A stretch of 64,000 bases of DNA from Pseudomonas neuropathica (lineage in GTDB: Bacteria > Pseudomonadota > Gammaproteobacteria > Pseudomonadales > Pseudomonadaceae), in the NCBI RefSeq assembly GCF_015461835.1, contig NZ_JACOPX010000001.1, positions 434,001 through 498,000 on the forward strand. The letters are read 5' to 3'. A program made the position numbers and the translations under genes. Below are positions 25,130 to 33,543 of the stretch, piece by piece. Each line of letters begins with the position of its first letter. Positions within the stretch are counted from its first letter, which is position 1. The notes under the pieces were generated by a model, which had not been told where the DNA came from, did no database searches, and saw only the letters and a program-made list of their open reading frames with translations.

Positions 25130-25411
25130 ATGCCTACAGACGAACCGCTCCACCACTACGCAAAAATGTCACACCCCGCCACCGACCACCCCGTCCTCCT
25201 CATCGACGCCAACGCTCCACTGCGCGACCTACACGCCTGCGCCGCCGAACGCCTCAACGCCGTTCTCAAATACCTCGACCTAATCGCCTGCACCCGCCTC
25301 CCCGACCATGCAGAACACGACATCGACACCGTAACCAATATCGCAAGGATCCTGGTGCAGGACGTCAATGATGTGTTCCGAGTGATTGAGCAGCGGGGGT
25401 TTGGTACCTGA
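25130..25411 (+). CDS. Small Pseudomonas protein, DUF3077/DUF6124-like
   Basis: 93 aa from the ATG at 25130. VLLIDANAPLRDLHACAAERLNAVLKYLDLIA and VTNIARILVQDVNDVFRVIEQ form two predicted helices, a pattern like the small DUF3077/DUF6124 proteins that occur in several copies in Pseudomonas. Function is unknown. Translation is likely controlled by the structured RNA 60 nt upstream, whose loop is complementary to its ribosome binding site. A terminator follows at 25439. Confidence 0.7.
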   Translation: MPTDEPLHHYAKMSHPATDHPVLLIDANAPLRDLHACAAERLNAVLKYLDLIACTRLPDHAEHDIDTVTNIARILVQDVNDVFRVIEQRGFGT

Positions 25412-25438
25412 GGGCGTGGTTCTTTTTTCAAGCTGATT

Positions 25439-25463
25439 AATCCCGCATTGATGCGGGATTTTT
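25439..25463 (+). terminator. Rho-independent terminator of the 93-aa gene
   Basis: ATCCCGCA-TTGA-TGCGGGAT followed by TTTT. It closes the RNA element/93-aa gene unit and marks the border to the AT-rich island. Confidence 0.85.
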
Positions 25464-25627
25464 ACTATTTATTCAAACATACCCCTCTGTGTCTCTTCTG
25501 ACTTTCTCAAACGGCAAAAGCTCTACCGCTTGTCGAACAAAAAATCACAGTATTGTTTAATAATGCCAAGCAGCTCTATTTGAAAGAAAAAACAGCACCC
25601 ACACTTCAATTTCAAACCGAATCAGAG

Positions 25628-26293
25628 CTATTTCAATTTTAGAATACCATTTTGATTACTGGCGTTATTTTTCAGCAGCAAAAAAGCCTCAATTTCAGCC
25701 GAAGAAACCCCGACACTTTGAAGTTCCTTCTTCTGATCAAGGCCAACCTCACTCGTGTCAGCGATGATATGCTTACAATTACTAGATATCTGAAGCGCCA
25801 AAGCTACGGCATTCAGCAAGCCCAGCGAATACTTGTATTTATCTTCCAGAGATGAACTTTTCTGAAGAACCTCCACCACCGAGTTAACTTCAGCTACATC
25901 CTCTAAAGTCGACTGAATCAAGTAACGTTGGTTTTTACTAAACTTATGCGCCACATCTTTAAAGTACTCACTCAAACACAACGCACTTAAACCCATTGGT
26001 AAATCATGCCCTTTAGGCAATGAATTCACGGATATGCACATCATAATTTTAAAAATTTCTTTTGTAAGATGATCCACTGACGACTTAACCCTATGAACAT
26101 CTTCACTGCAACACATTAACTGGTTTTTTAGCACCTTTCGCTCTTTCGAGAATGCAACTGCATTAGTCAATAGAAAACCTAGTACAGCACCGCCAATAGT
26201 ACCAATGACCGGAATAAATTTTTCAACCAATGACTTATTAGAAACGGCAGCCTGCACATACATCAGGCACTGATTAAAACCTTCTACGTCCAT
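25628..26293 (-). CDS. Orphan membrane-anchored hypothetical protein in AT-rich island
   Basis: 221 aa. One strong transmembrane stretch, FIPVIGTIGGAVLGFLLTNAVAF (about residues 26-48), then a long helical cytoplasmic part with KERKVLKNQLMCC and LEDVAEVNSVVEVLQKS. AGGTGG lies 4 nt before the ATG. Base composition is far more AT-rich than the flanks, so transfer is likely. It is separated from the next upstream gene on the strand (26509-27513) by a terminator, so it needs its own promoter. No family recognised. Confidence 0.7.
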   Translation of the reverse strand: MDVEGFNQCLMYVQAAVSNKSLVEKFIPVIGTIGGAVLGFLLTNAVAFSKERKVLKNQLMCCSEDVHRVKSSVDHLTKEIFKIMMCISVNSLPKGHDLPMGLSALCLSEYFKDVAHKFSKNQRYLIQSTLEDVAEVNSVVEVLQKSSSLEDKYKYSLGLLNAVALALQISSNCKHIIADTSEVGLDQKKELQSVGVSSAEIEAFLLLKNNASNQNGILKLK

Positions 26294-26390
26294 GTCACCA
26301 CCTATATTTTTCTAAAATTTTAATAACTTGCATTCAAACTCAGCAAATTCTTGCCGTCTACCTGCGCAGCTCAGGGATTGTACATACTTA

Positions 26391-26424
26391 CAAAAAACCG
26401 ACAGGCTCAAACAGCAGCCTGCCG
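26391..26424 (-). terminator. Rho-independent terminator after the MazG-like gene
   Basis: On the minus strand, CCG-g-CAGGCT pairs with AGCCTG-t-CGG and is followed by TTTTTT. It lies 85 bp past the stop of the gene at 26509 and 98 bp before the next start. Confidence 0.8.
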
Positions 26425-26508
26425 GCACGATACAAAGCACTACTTAATGAGCTTCATCAACAGAAACCAACCAACCTACAGCAGCTAGTCACCACAATAG
26501 GCCAAGAT

Positions 26509-27513
26509 CTACCTCCAAAAATATTTTTTAGTATCTATGGAAGAGTAAACATCCCGAATCGCAGTCATTATTTCCTCCGAGCCCTCATTCATATTTGATG
26601 CGAGCTCATCTTCTAGATCCTTCAGAACTTGCTTGGTACTATTGATGACTTGTTTTGCATCCACGGTGGAAGCCGTAGATATGGCACTATCAAAAGAAGA
26701 TAAAACTTCTTGAATTTCTTTTTTGTAAGCTGAATCAAGACCAAGTAACTCGGCCACTCTTTCTTTCACTTCCTTCAAACTCTCGGCATCAGAGAGCATC
26801 TGAGCTCTATCAGAATATTTGTCGCATGCACAAGGAGAGGATTTGCATATAGGACAATTATCTACATAATAATCCTTAACTGCATGAGATAGCGACAAAG
26901 GATATTGATGTATAGCCCACGCGGACAGCATCCATGCAGTGACGTCGGCTAACTCTTCTTCCAGATTAACCTTTTTCCCATTCTTCTTATAGGACGAATA
27001 AGCTTCATGAACCTCTCCTAGCTCTTCGAAAACTCTAGAAAAATGATAAAAACTGCCGAAGGCTTTCCAAATAGATTTATTAGCAGGATAGATCAACGAG
27101 ACTCTAGAAATCGCTTGATCCAGTGTAATTTGAGGATATCTATTTATATCCATGTAGTACTTATCATTAAGTTCTACGCGAACATCATCGATTGGAATGT
27201 GTTTTACAGGAGCTCTATGAGTTTCCGCACACTGGCACGGAGACACTATACAATAAGGGCACACATTGGGAAATTTTTTCCTATATGCATGCTCCAGATT
27301 TATATCAAGCTTATTAGCAGCCGCAAAAAGCCATGAAAATGACTTTATAAAAAATGACTTCGAGTCCCCTCCACGCAAGATCGCTCTTGATAGGTAAGAC
27401 GTATTCCTGCATAAATATGAATATATCTCCTCAAACTCTTTTTCTGAGTTTTTCACGCCGTACAGATCTGAAATCATTGTAGAAAATGAGGAAAAATTTA
27501 GATCCTGACTCAT
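26509..27513 (-). CDS. MazG-like nucleotide pyrophosphohydrolase with two zinc-knuckle motifs
   Basis: 334 aa. Two MazG-like repeats. The first (about 12-97) has SFSWLFAAANKLDINLEHAYRKKF then CPYCIVSPCQC but lacks the acidic metal ligands. The second (about 127-231) keeps EELGE...EEELAD (the EExxE...ExxD magnesium motif) and ends CPICKSSPCAC. About 100 residues of helical, coiled-coil-like C-terminus follow. The zinc-type CPxCxxxPCxC after each repeat is a known feature of one MazG branch. It probably hydrolyses a nucleoside triphosphate; the substrate is unknown. AT-rich, with its own -10 TATAAT upstream. Confidence 0.75.
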   Translation of the reverse strand: MSQDLNFSSFSTMISDLYGVKNSEKEFEEIYSYLCRNTSYLSRAILRGGDSKSFFIKSFSWLFAAANKLDINLEHAYRKKFPNVCPYCIVSPCQCAETHRAPVKHIPIDDVRVELNDKYYMDINRYPQITLDQAISRVSLIYPANKSIWKAFGSFYHFSRVFEELGEVHEAYSSYKKNGKKVNLEEELADVTAWMLSAWAIHQYPLSLSHAVKDYYVDNCPICKSSPCACDKYSDRAQMLSDAESLKEVKERVAELLGLDSAYKKEIQEVLSSFDSAISTASTVDAKQVINSTKQVLKDLEDELASNMNEGSEEIMTAIRDVYSSIDTKKYFWR

Positions 27514-27533
27514 TACTTATATATCCTTATAAA

Positions 27534-27565
27534 ATTATACAACCTTTAAATCTTATCAATATTAG
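27534..27565 (-). promoter_or_regulatory. Probable sigma-70 promoter of the MazG-like gene
   Basis: Minus strand TATAAT (27539-27534), with TATTGA 16 bp upstream as a -35, 21 bp before the ATG. AAGGA at about 10 nt serves as ribosome binding site. The rest of 27514-27751 is AT-rich with nothing recognisable. Confidence 0.5.
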
Positions 27566-27751
27566 AGCTGCAGAAAAACCGTGAGATGAAACATCTCAAT
27601 TAAAGCGGACAACCTCCATTTGACCAATCCTTCTATTTTTTGATTATTCATCCAACATTATAAAAAATACAACCTTGCATTTTTGAATGCCCTACGCATT
27701 TACGAGTTTTTTTGGCGAAGAGATTTTATCAGCTTCTATTGGAGTTCACTC

Positions 27752-28300
27752 TCAAAAATTCGCCGGCGTATTCGCACTAATAATCTCCGCCTCATTCGCC
27801 CCGATATTCCGAAACTTATGCGGCAATGTCGTCGGAAAGTAATACCCATCCCCCGCATTCAACACACTCACCGACCCATCCACGGTCAACTCAACCGTGC
27901 CACGCGTCACCAGCCCACACTCCTCACCTTCCGCATGCACAATCGGTTCTTCCCCCGAACTCGCGCCCGGTGCGTATTGCTCGCGCAGCAGGCGCATCTG
28001 GCGGCTGGGCACGGAGGCGCCGATCAGCAGCAGGCGCAGGCCGTGGCGGCCGAGGTCGGGTTGTTCGTTGGCGCGGAAGACGTATTGGTGTTCGCGCGGG
28101 GGTTGGTCGAAGGTGAAGAAGTCGGCCAGGGACATCGGTATGCCTTCGAGCAGCTTTTTCAGGGAGCTGACGGAGGGACTGACGCGATTCTGTTCGATCA
28201 GGGAGATGGTGGCATTGGTCACGCCGCTACGCCGGGCCAGCTCACGCTGGGAGAGTTTGTAGCTTTCGCGTACTAGTTTGAGTCGAGAACCCGTATCCAT
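27752..28300 (-). CDS. puuR: PuuR/PauR-type repressor (XRE helix-turn-helix plus cupin)
   Basis: 182 aa from the ATG at 28300. HTH domain GTRLKLV-like GSRLKLVRESYKLSQRELA...GVTNATISLIEQNRVSPS (about 4-45), then a cupin sensor domain with EEPIVHAEGEECGLVTRG and DGYYFPTTLPHKFRN. Length and layout match E. coli PuuR and Pseudomonas PauR, which repress polyamine catabolism genes until putrescine binds. It lies at the end of the puuB/aldehyde dehydrogenase/puuA cluster on the same strand. Confidence 0.92.
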   Translation of the reverse strand: MDTGSRLKLVRESYKLSQRELARRSGVTNATISLIEQNRVSPSVSSLKKLLEGIPMSLADFFTFDQPPREHQYVFRANEQPDLGRHGLRLLLIGASVPSRQMRLLREQYAPGASSGEEPIVHAEGEECGLVTRGTVELTVDGSVSVLNAGDGYYFPTTLPHKFRNIGANEAEIISANTPANF

Positions 28301-28490
28301 GACAGCCTTATGTAAGAACGACTTAAGGGCGATGGGGGTGGGTGGCGGGTGACGCGCCGATGGGCGCGGATCACGTTGCTCCCGTGTCCCGGAACCGTGA
28401 AAGGCGGCTATTAAATCACGTTTGTCGGTGTTGCTCAGCAGGTTCGATGGACGGTGGGGTAAAAGTCCTTCCTGCCTTGGTAATACGGAC

Positions 28491-28724
28491 CTGTAGGAGT
28501 GAGCCTGCTCGCGATTGGGTGTCACATTCACCATTATTTTTGACTGGATGACCGCCTTCGCGAGCAAGCTCGCTCCCACAGGGTTTGTGGTGTTTCTGTG
28601 GGAGGGATAGTGGCTGGGCTGGCCTCATCGCGAGCAGGCGAAGGCCTACAATTTGATCTTTGGTGTTTCAGTCGGATTGATGTTGTGTTTGCTGGCCTAA
28701 TCGCTGGCAAGCCAGCTCCCACAT
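28491..28724. repeat. REP cluster: one doublet and two partial pairs
   Basis: 28491-28582 is a hybrid doublet (CTGTAGGAGTGAGCCTGCTCGCG at left, CGCGAGCAAGCTCGCTCCCACAG at right). 28595-28650 and 28694-28724 are diverged units (GCTGGCAAGCCAGCTCCCACA). They fill most of the gap 28301-28792; no gene is seen there. Confidence 0.75.
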
Positions 28725-28751
28725 TTGGATATCAGGGAGTGTTGCGATAAG

Positions 28752-28783
28752 AAAAACCGGCGGGGTCTTGGGGCCGCCGCCGG
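28752..28783 (-). terminator. Rho-independent terminator after puuB
   Basis: Minus strand CCGGCGG ... CCGCCGG followed by TTTTT, 10 bp after the puuB stop codon. Confidence 0.8.
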
Positions 28784-28792
28784 GGAGGTAAC

Positions 28793-30076
28793 TTAAATGC
28801 CGAAGCGGTCGCGCAGTGAGTAGTAGACGGCGCCGAGGGCGGTCAGTGGCGCCGAGAAGGTGCGGCCGCCGATCATTGGCATGTGCGGCAGCGATGCGAA
28901 GGCGTCGAAGCGTTCGGCGTCGCCGCGGATCATTTCCGAGATCAGTTTGCCGGCCAGGTGCGAGCAGGTGACGCCGTGGCCGCTGTAGCCTTGCATGTAG
29001 TAGGCGTTTTTCTCGATGCGGCCGAATTGCGGCATGCGTGACATGGTCAGCAGGAAGTTGCCGGTCCAGCGGTAGTCGATCTTGACGTCTTTGAGCTGCG
29101 GGAAGGTCTTGAGGATCTTCGGGCGGATCAGTTGTTCGATGTCGTCCGGTTCACGCGCGCCGTAGACCACGCCGCCGCCGTACAGCAGACGGTTGTCGGC
29201 AGTCAGGCGGTAGTAATCCAGCAAGTAATTGCAGTCTTCGACGCAGTAGTTGTTGGTGATCAGGCTGCGCGCCTGTTTCTCGGTCAGCGGTTCGGTGACG
29301 ACGATCTGCGAGCCGCACGGCATGCTTTTCGCGGTGACGCGGTTATCCAGACCTTGCGGCAGGTAGGCGTTGCCGGCGATCAGCAGGTACTTGGCGCGGA
29401 CCTGGCCTTTGGCGGTGCGCACGACGTTCGGCTCGCCGTATTTGATTTCTACAGCCGCTGATTGCTCGTAAATCTTGCCGCCCAAACGCGTGATCGCCGC
29501 CGCTTCACCGAGCGCCAGGTTCAGCGGGTGAACGTGGCCGCCCTGCATGTCGAGCAGGCCGCCGACGTATGCATCGGAGCCGACTTCACGACGAATTTCA
29601 GCCGCGTCGAGCATCTTCAGATTGTGGTTGCCATAACGCTCCCAGCCGCGCTTCTGCTCAGCCAGACCGTTTAGTTGCTTTTTGTTCATCGCTGCGAAGA
29701 TGCCGCCCGGGCGGTAGTCGCATTTGATGTCGTATTCCTTGATGCGCGAACGGATGATGTCGGCGCCTTCGAAGATCATGCTGCCGAGAATTTCTGCAGT
29801 CTTGTCGCCGTAGCGTTCTTCGATCACGTCGACGTCGCGGCTGTAGGAGTTGACCAGTTGACCGCCGTTGCGACCACTGGCGCCGTAGCCGACTTTCGCC
29901 GCTTCCAGCACCGTCACTTTGTAGCCGGCTTCGGTCAGGAACAGCGCCGAGGACAGGCCGGTGTAGCCGGCACCGATAATGCAGACATCGCACTCGACCG
30001 ACTCTTCCAGAACCGGAAAGTCGATGACTTCGTTGCGAGTGGCGGCGTAGTAGCTGTTTACGTGTTGCTGTTTCAT
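28793..30076 (-). CDS. puuB: Gamma-glutamylputrescine oxidase PuuB/PauB
   Basis: 427 aa from the ATG at 30076 (CGGAGAAACGT upstream). N-terminal NSYYAATRNE, FAD site VCIIGAGYTGLSSALFLTEAG (about 27-47), YGASGRNGGQLVNSYSRD, C-terminal YLLDYYRLTADNRLLYGGG and GYSGHGVTCSHLAGK. It oxidises gamma-glutamylputrescine (or related amines) to the aldehyde. It lies 49 bp downstream of the aldehyde dehydrogenase gene that handles the product. It is a paralog of 17025-18308. Confidence 0.92.
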   Translation of the reverse strand: MKQQHVNSYYAATRNEVIDFPVLEESVECDVCIIGAGYTGLSSALFLTEAGYKVTVLEAAKVGYGASGRNGGQLVNSYSRDVDVIEERYGDKTAEILGSMIFEGADIIRSRIKEYDIKCDYRPGGIFAAMNKKQLNGLAEQKRGWERYGNHNLKMLDAAEIRREVGSDAYVGGLLDMQGGHVHPLNLALGEAAAITRLGGKIYEQSAAVEIKYGEPNVVRTAKGQVRAKYLLIAGNAYLPQGLDNRVTAKSMPCGSQIVVTEPLTEKQARSLITNNYCVEDCNYLLDYYRLTADNRLLYGGGVVYGAREPDDIEQLIRPKILKTFPQLKDVKIDYRWTGNFLLTMSRMPQFGRIEKNAYYMQGYSGHGVTCSHLAGKLISEMIRGDAERFDAFASLPHMPMIGGRTFSAPLTALGAVYYSLRDRFGI

Positions 30077-30125
30077 ACGTTTCTCCGAGGGCCGCCAATA
30101 GAAGGCGACCACCGCTGTAATAGAG

Positions 30126-31616
30126 TCAGAGCTTGATCCAGGTCGCTTTCAGCTCGGTGTACTTGTCGAACGCGTGCAGCGATTTATCGCGACCGTTGCC
30201 CGACTGCTTGAAACCACCGAACGGTGCGGTCATGTCGCCGCCGTCGTACTGGTTGATCCAGACACTGCCGGCACGCAAGCCACGGGCGAAGATGTGCGCC
30301 TTGCTGAGGTTGCTGGTCCACACGCCAGCGGCGAGGCCGAAGATGCTGTCGTTGGCGATCTGCAGCGCTTCTTCGGCGGTATCGAAGGTGATCAGCGACA
30401 GCACCGGGCCGAAGATTTCTTCCTGGGCGATGGTCATCGCGTTGGTCACGCCGTCGAAGAGCGCCGGTTGCACATAGAGGCCGCCGGTTTCTTCGAGGGT
30501 GCGTTGGCCGCCGGCAATCAGCTCGGCGCCCTGCTCGCGACCGATGCTGATGTAGCGCAGCACATTGTCGAGTTGACGCTGATCGACCACGGCACCGACG
30601 GTGGTCGCCGGATCGAGTGAATGACCCGGCTTCCACGCTTGCAGCGCTTCCACCAACAGCGGAATGAACTGCTCGCGAATCGAACGCTCGACCAGCAAAC
30701 GCGAACCAGCGGTGCAGACTTCGCCCTGGTTGAAGGCAATGGCGCCGGCCGCTGCTTGTGCTGCCGCACGCAAGTCAGGTGCGTCGGCAAACACCACGTT
30801 CGGGCTCTTGCCCCCAGCTTCGAGCCAGACGCGTTTCATGTTGCTTTGGCCGGCATAAATCATCAGCTGTTTGGCAATCGCTGTGGAGCCGGTGAAGGCC
30901 AGCACGTCGACGTCCATGTGCAATGCCAGCGCCTTACCGACGGTGTGGCCGAAGCCTGGCAGAACGTTGAATACGCCCTTAGGAATGCCGGCGTCCAGCG
31001 CGAGCTGGGCGATGCGGATCGCGGTCAGTGGCGACTTTTCCGAAGGCTTGAGAATGAACGAGTTGCCTGCTGCCAGCGCTGGAGCGAATTTCCAGCTGGC
31101 CATGATCAGCGGGAAGTTCCACGGCACGATGGCTGCAACGACGCCCGATGGCTCGCGAGTCACGAGGCCAAGTTGATCGTGCGGGGTTGCGGCGACTTCG
31201 TCGTAAATCTTGTCGATGGCTTCGGCACTCCAGCGGATCGCGTTGGCGGTCGCCGGGATGTCGATGTTCATTGAATCGCTGATCGGCTTGCCCATGTCGA
31301 GGGTTTCCAGCAGCGCCAGTTCTTCCTGGTGTTGCAGGATCAGATCGGCGAAGCGGATCAGAATGCGCTTGCGCTCGGCCGGGGCTTTTTTCGCCCAGAT
31401 GCCGGATTCAAAAGACTGGCGCGCGACTTCAACGGCGAGGTTGGCGTCGGCTTCATCGGTGCTGGCCACGGAGGCGAGGAAACGGCCGTCGACGGGGCTC
31501 AGGCATTCGAAGGTGTCGCCACTGATGGCCGGGCGGTATTCACCGTTGATGAACGCGCGGGCTTCGATGGTCAGGGACTGGAAGCGTTGTTCCCAGTCGT
31601 TGCGGGTCGTTGTCAT
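30126..31616 (-). CDS. puuC: Aldehyde dehydrogenase PuuC/KauB type
   Basis: 496 aa NAD(P)-dependent aldehyde dehydrogenase. IVPWNFPLIMASWKFAPAL (about 164-182), WLEAGGKSPN with catalytic Glu266, NQGEVCTAGSRL with nucleophile Cys301, and a C-terminal PFGGFKQSGNGRDKSLHA. In the gamma-glutamylated putrescine pathway it oxidises gamma-glutamyl-gamma-aminobutyraldehyde. Pseudomonas homologs (KauB) also act on 4-guanidinobutyraldehyde, so the range may be broader. It lies between puuA and puuB on the same strand. Confidence 0.92.
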   Translation of the reverse strand: MTTTRNDWEQRFQSLTIEARAFINGEYRPAISGDTFECLSPVDGRFLASVASTDEADANLAVEVARQSFESGIWAKKAPAERKRILIRFADLILQHQEELALLETLDMGKPISDSMNIDIPATANAIRWSAEAIDKIYDEVAATPHDQLGLVTREPSGVVAAIVPWNFPLIMASWKFAPALAAGNSFILKPSEKSPLTAIRIAQLALDAGIPKGVFNVLPGFGHTVGKALALHMDVDVLAFTGSTAIAKQLMIYAGQSNMKRVWLEAGGKSPNVVFADAPDLRAAAQAAAGAIAFNQGEVCTAGSRLLVERSIREQFIPLLVEALQAWKPGHSLDPATTVGAVVDQRQLDNVLRYISIGREQGAELIAGGQRTLEETGGLYVQPALFDGVTNAMTIAQEEIFGPVLSLITFDTAEEALQIANDSIFGLAAGVWTSNLSKAHIFARGLRAGSVWINQYDGGDMTAPFGGFKQSGNGRDKSLHAFDKYTELKATWIKL

Positions 31617-31679
31617 TGTTGTGGCTCGACAAGGGGGAATTGGGGGTGTCGGCGTGTTGGGTCTGGTTTGAGATGGCGG

Positions 31680-31857
31680 CCCTCACCCTAGCCCTCTCCC
31701 GGGGGTAGAGGGGACCGATTGGGGGATGCTCAGAATCTCCGCCGACCTGAAAAAATCTTTGCCGAATCCATAATCGACTGGATCGTTCAGGTCGCCGGAT
31801 ATCTCGATACAACCCGGTCAGTCCCCTCTCCCTCCGGGAGAGGGTTAGGGTGAGGGG
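31680..31857. repeat. Long composite inverted repeat, copy 3
   Basis: CCTCACCCTAGCCCTCTCCC at left and GGGAGAGGGTTAGGGTGAGGGG at right. The interior has GCCGACCTGAAAAA, GAATCCATAATCGACTGGAT and TTCAGGTCG, the same interior unit as copies 1, 4 and 5 but only once. It lies between puuA and the aldehyde dehydrogenase gene, so the operon mRNA may carry it. Confidence 0.8.
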
Positions 31858-31884
31858 CTTTTGGCTTTTGAGGGCCTCAGCCAA

Positions 31885-33261
31885 TCACACCGTATGCAGA
31901 TACCAGTTGTACTCAAGGTCAGAAATCGAGTTCTCGAACTCGGCCAGCTCGCTTTCTTTACACGCGACAAACACGTCGATGTACATCGGGTCGATGTAGC
32001 GGGCCATGACTTCGCTGTCGTCCAGCTCGCGCAGTGCGTCGCGCAGGTTGTTCGGCAGGCTCTGTTCGTTCTGCTCGTAGCTGTTCCCCTCCACCGGGGC
32101 GCCCGGTTCGATCTGATTGGTCAGACCGTGGTGAATACCGGCCAGCACCGAAGCCATCAACAGATACGGGTTGGCGTCGGCACCAGCGACACGGTGCTCG
32201 ATGCGCACGGCGTCCGGCGAACCGGTTGGCACACGGACCGCAACGGTGCGGTTGTCGATGCCCCAGCTCGGCGAGTTCGGTACGTAGAACTGCGCGCCGA
32301 AGCGGCGGTACGAGTTGACGTTCGGGCAGAGGAACGCCATTTGCGCAGGCAGGGTCTCCAGCACACCGCCGATCGCGTGACGCAGTGCGGCGTTCTGCTC
32401 GGGATCCTCGCTGGCAAAGATGTTGTTGCCTTCTTTGTCCAGGATCGAAATGTGCACGTGCAGACCGTTGCCCGCCTGACCCGGATACGGCTTGGCCATG
32501 AAGGTGGTGTCCATCTCATGGTCGTAGGCGATGTTCTTCACCAGACGCTTGAGCAGGACGGCGTAGTCGCACGCCTTGATCGGGTCGGAGACGTGATGCA
32601 GGTTGACTTCGAACTGCGCCGGGGCGCTTTCCTTGACGATCGCGTCAGCCGGGATGCCCTGCTCTTTCGCGCCTTCGAGGATGTCTTGCAGGCAATCGAC
32701 GTATTCGTCCAGGTCGTCGATCAGGTACACCTGAGTCGACACCGGACGCTTGCCGGACACCGGCGAACGTGGCGATTGCGGACGACCGTTCACGTTGTCC
32801 TGGTCGATCAGATAAAACTCGAGTTCGAATGCCGCGCAGATGGTCAGGCCGAGGTCGTCGAATTTGCGTACGACGTTGGCCAGCACTTCACGCGGGTCAG
32901 CGAAGAACGGCTGGCCTTCGATCTCGTGCATGGTCATCAAGAGTTGTGCAGTTGGGCGCTTCTGCCACGGCTCGATGCTCAGGGTGCCGGGGATCGGGTA
33001 GCAGATGCGGTCAGCGTCGCCGATGTCCAGACCCAGGCCGGTGCTTTCCACCGTGGAGCCATTGATGTCGAGCGCGAAAAGCGAGGCCGGCAGGTTGATG
33101 CCTTTCTCGTAAACCTTATGAAGACTGGTGCGTTCGATGCGCTTGCCGCGCACCACACCGTTCATATCCGCAATCAGAAGGTCGACGTACAAAACCTCAG
33201 GATATTTCTTAAGGAATGCGTTTGCTTCGTTGAGTTGAACGGTACGCAGAGGGACCGACAT
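31885..33261 (-). CDS. puuA: Gamma-glutamylputrescine synthetase (PuuA/SpuB-SpuI type)
   Basis: 458 aa glutamine synthetase fold. VDLLIADMNGVVRGKRIER in the N-terminal domain, AFELEFYLID, GNGLHVHISILDKEGNN, NSYRRFGAQFYVPNSPSWGIDNRTVAVRVP in pieces, and R/E substrate-site residues in RIEHRVAGADANPYL. It ligates L-glutamate to putrescine with ATP, the first step of the pathway. It is divergent from puuD across a 282-bp AT-rich region holding TGTTAATTA twice (near 33275 and 33473), a possible repressor contact. Confidence 0.92.
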   Translation of the reverse strand: MSVPLRTVQLNEANAFLKKYPEVLYVDLLIADMNGVVRGKRIERTSLHKVYEKGINLPASLFALDINGSTVESTGLGLDIGDADRICYPIPGTLSIEPWQKRPTAQLLMTMHEIEGQPFFADPREVLANVVRKFDDLGLTICAAFELEFYLIDQDNVNGRPQSPRSPVSGKRPVSTQVYLIDDLDEYVDCLQDILEGAKEQGIPADAIVKESAPAQFEVNLHHVSDPIKACDYAVLLKRLVKNIAYDHEMDTTFMAKPYPGQAGNGLHVHISILDKEGNNIFASEDPEQNAALRHAIGGVLETLPAQMAFLCPNVNSYRRFGAQFYVPNSPSWGIDNRTVAVRVPTGSPDAVRIEHRVAGADANPYLLMASVLAGIHHGLTNQIEPGAPVEGNSYEQNEQSLPNNLRDALRELDDSEVMARYIDPMYIDVFVACKESELAEFENSISDLEYNWYLHTV

Positions 33262-33543
33262 GATGCACCTATTTAGCTGTTAATTATTATGTTCACTGCT
33301 GTTTCGCCGAGCCAGTCAACCCGAACGGCAAAGTGAAGTCAATAGCGAACAGATGGCCGCTCAGGGTTTATTTTTCGGGCTTTTTTTAACACTTGCGTGC
33401 CAATACAGGCGCCAGAGCCCCGAGATTCATGAAGATAGGATGAACGGCGTTTAGAATTTTTTACATGGCAGTTGTTAATTAAAATCAACGAGGCTAAGCT
33501 CCGGAAAAGCTCGTTCAAGTGTCAAACTTCGAGGTGAATAAAA

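Noticed and set aside
25628..27513. Two-gene defence operon made of the MazG-like and membrane protein genes
   Set aside because: A strong terminator lies between them, and no known defence domain was recognised in the membrane protein. I report the genes but not a system.
27683..28276. 197-codon open frame on the plus strand over puuR
   Set aside because: It is a shadow of the minus-strand PuuR/PauR-type gene, which has clear HTH and cupin motifs.
33375..33405. Possible sigma-54 promoter (TTGGCACGCAAGTG) upstream of puuA on the minus strand
   Set aside because: The -24 GG is present, but the obligatory GC at -12 (10 bases later) reads TT.
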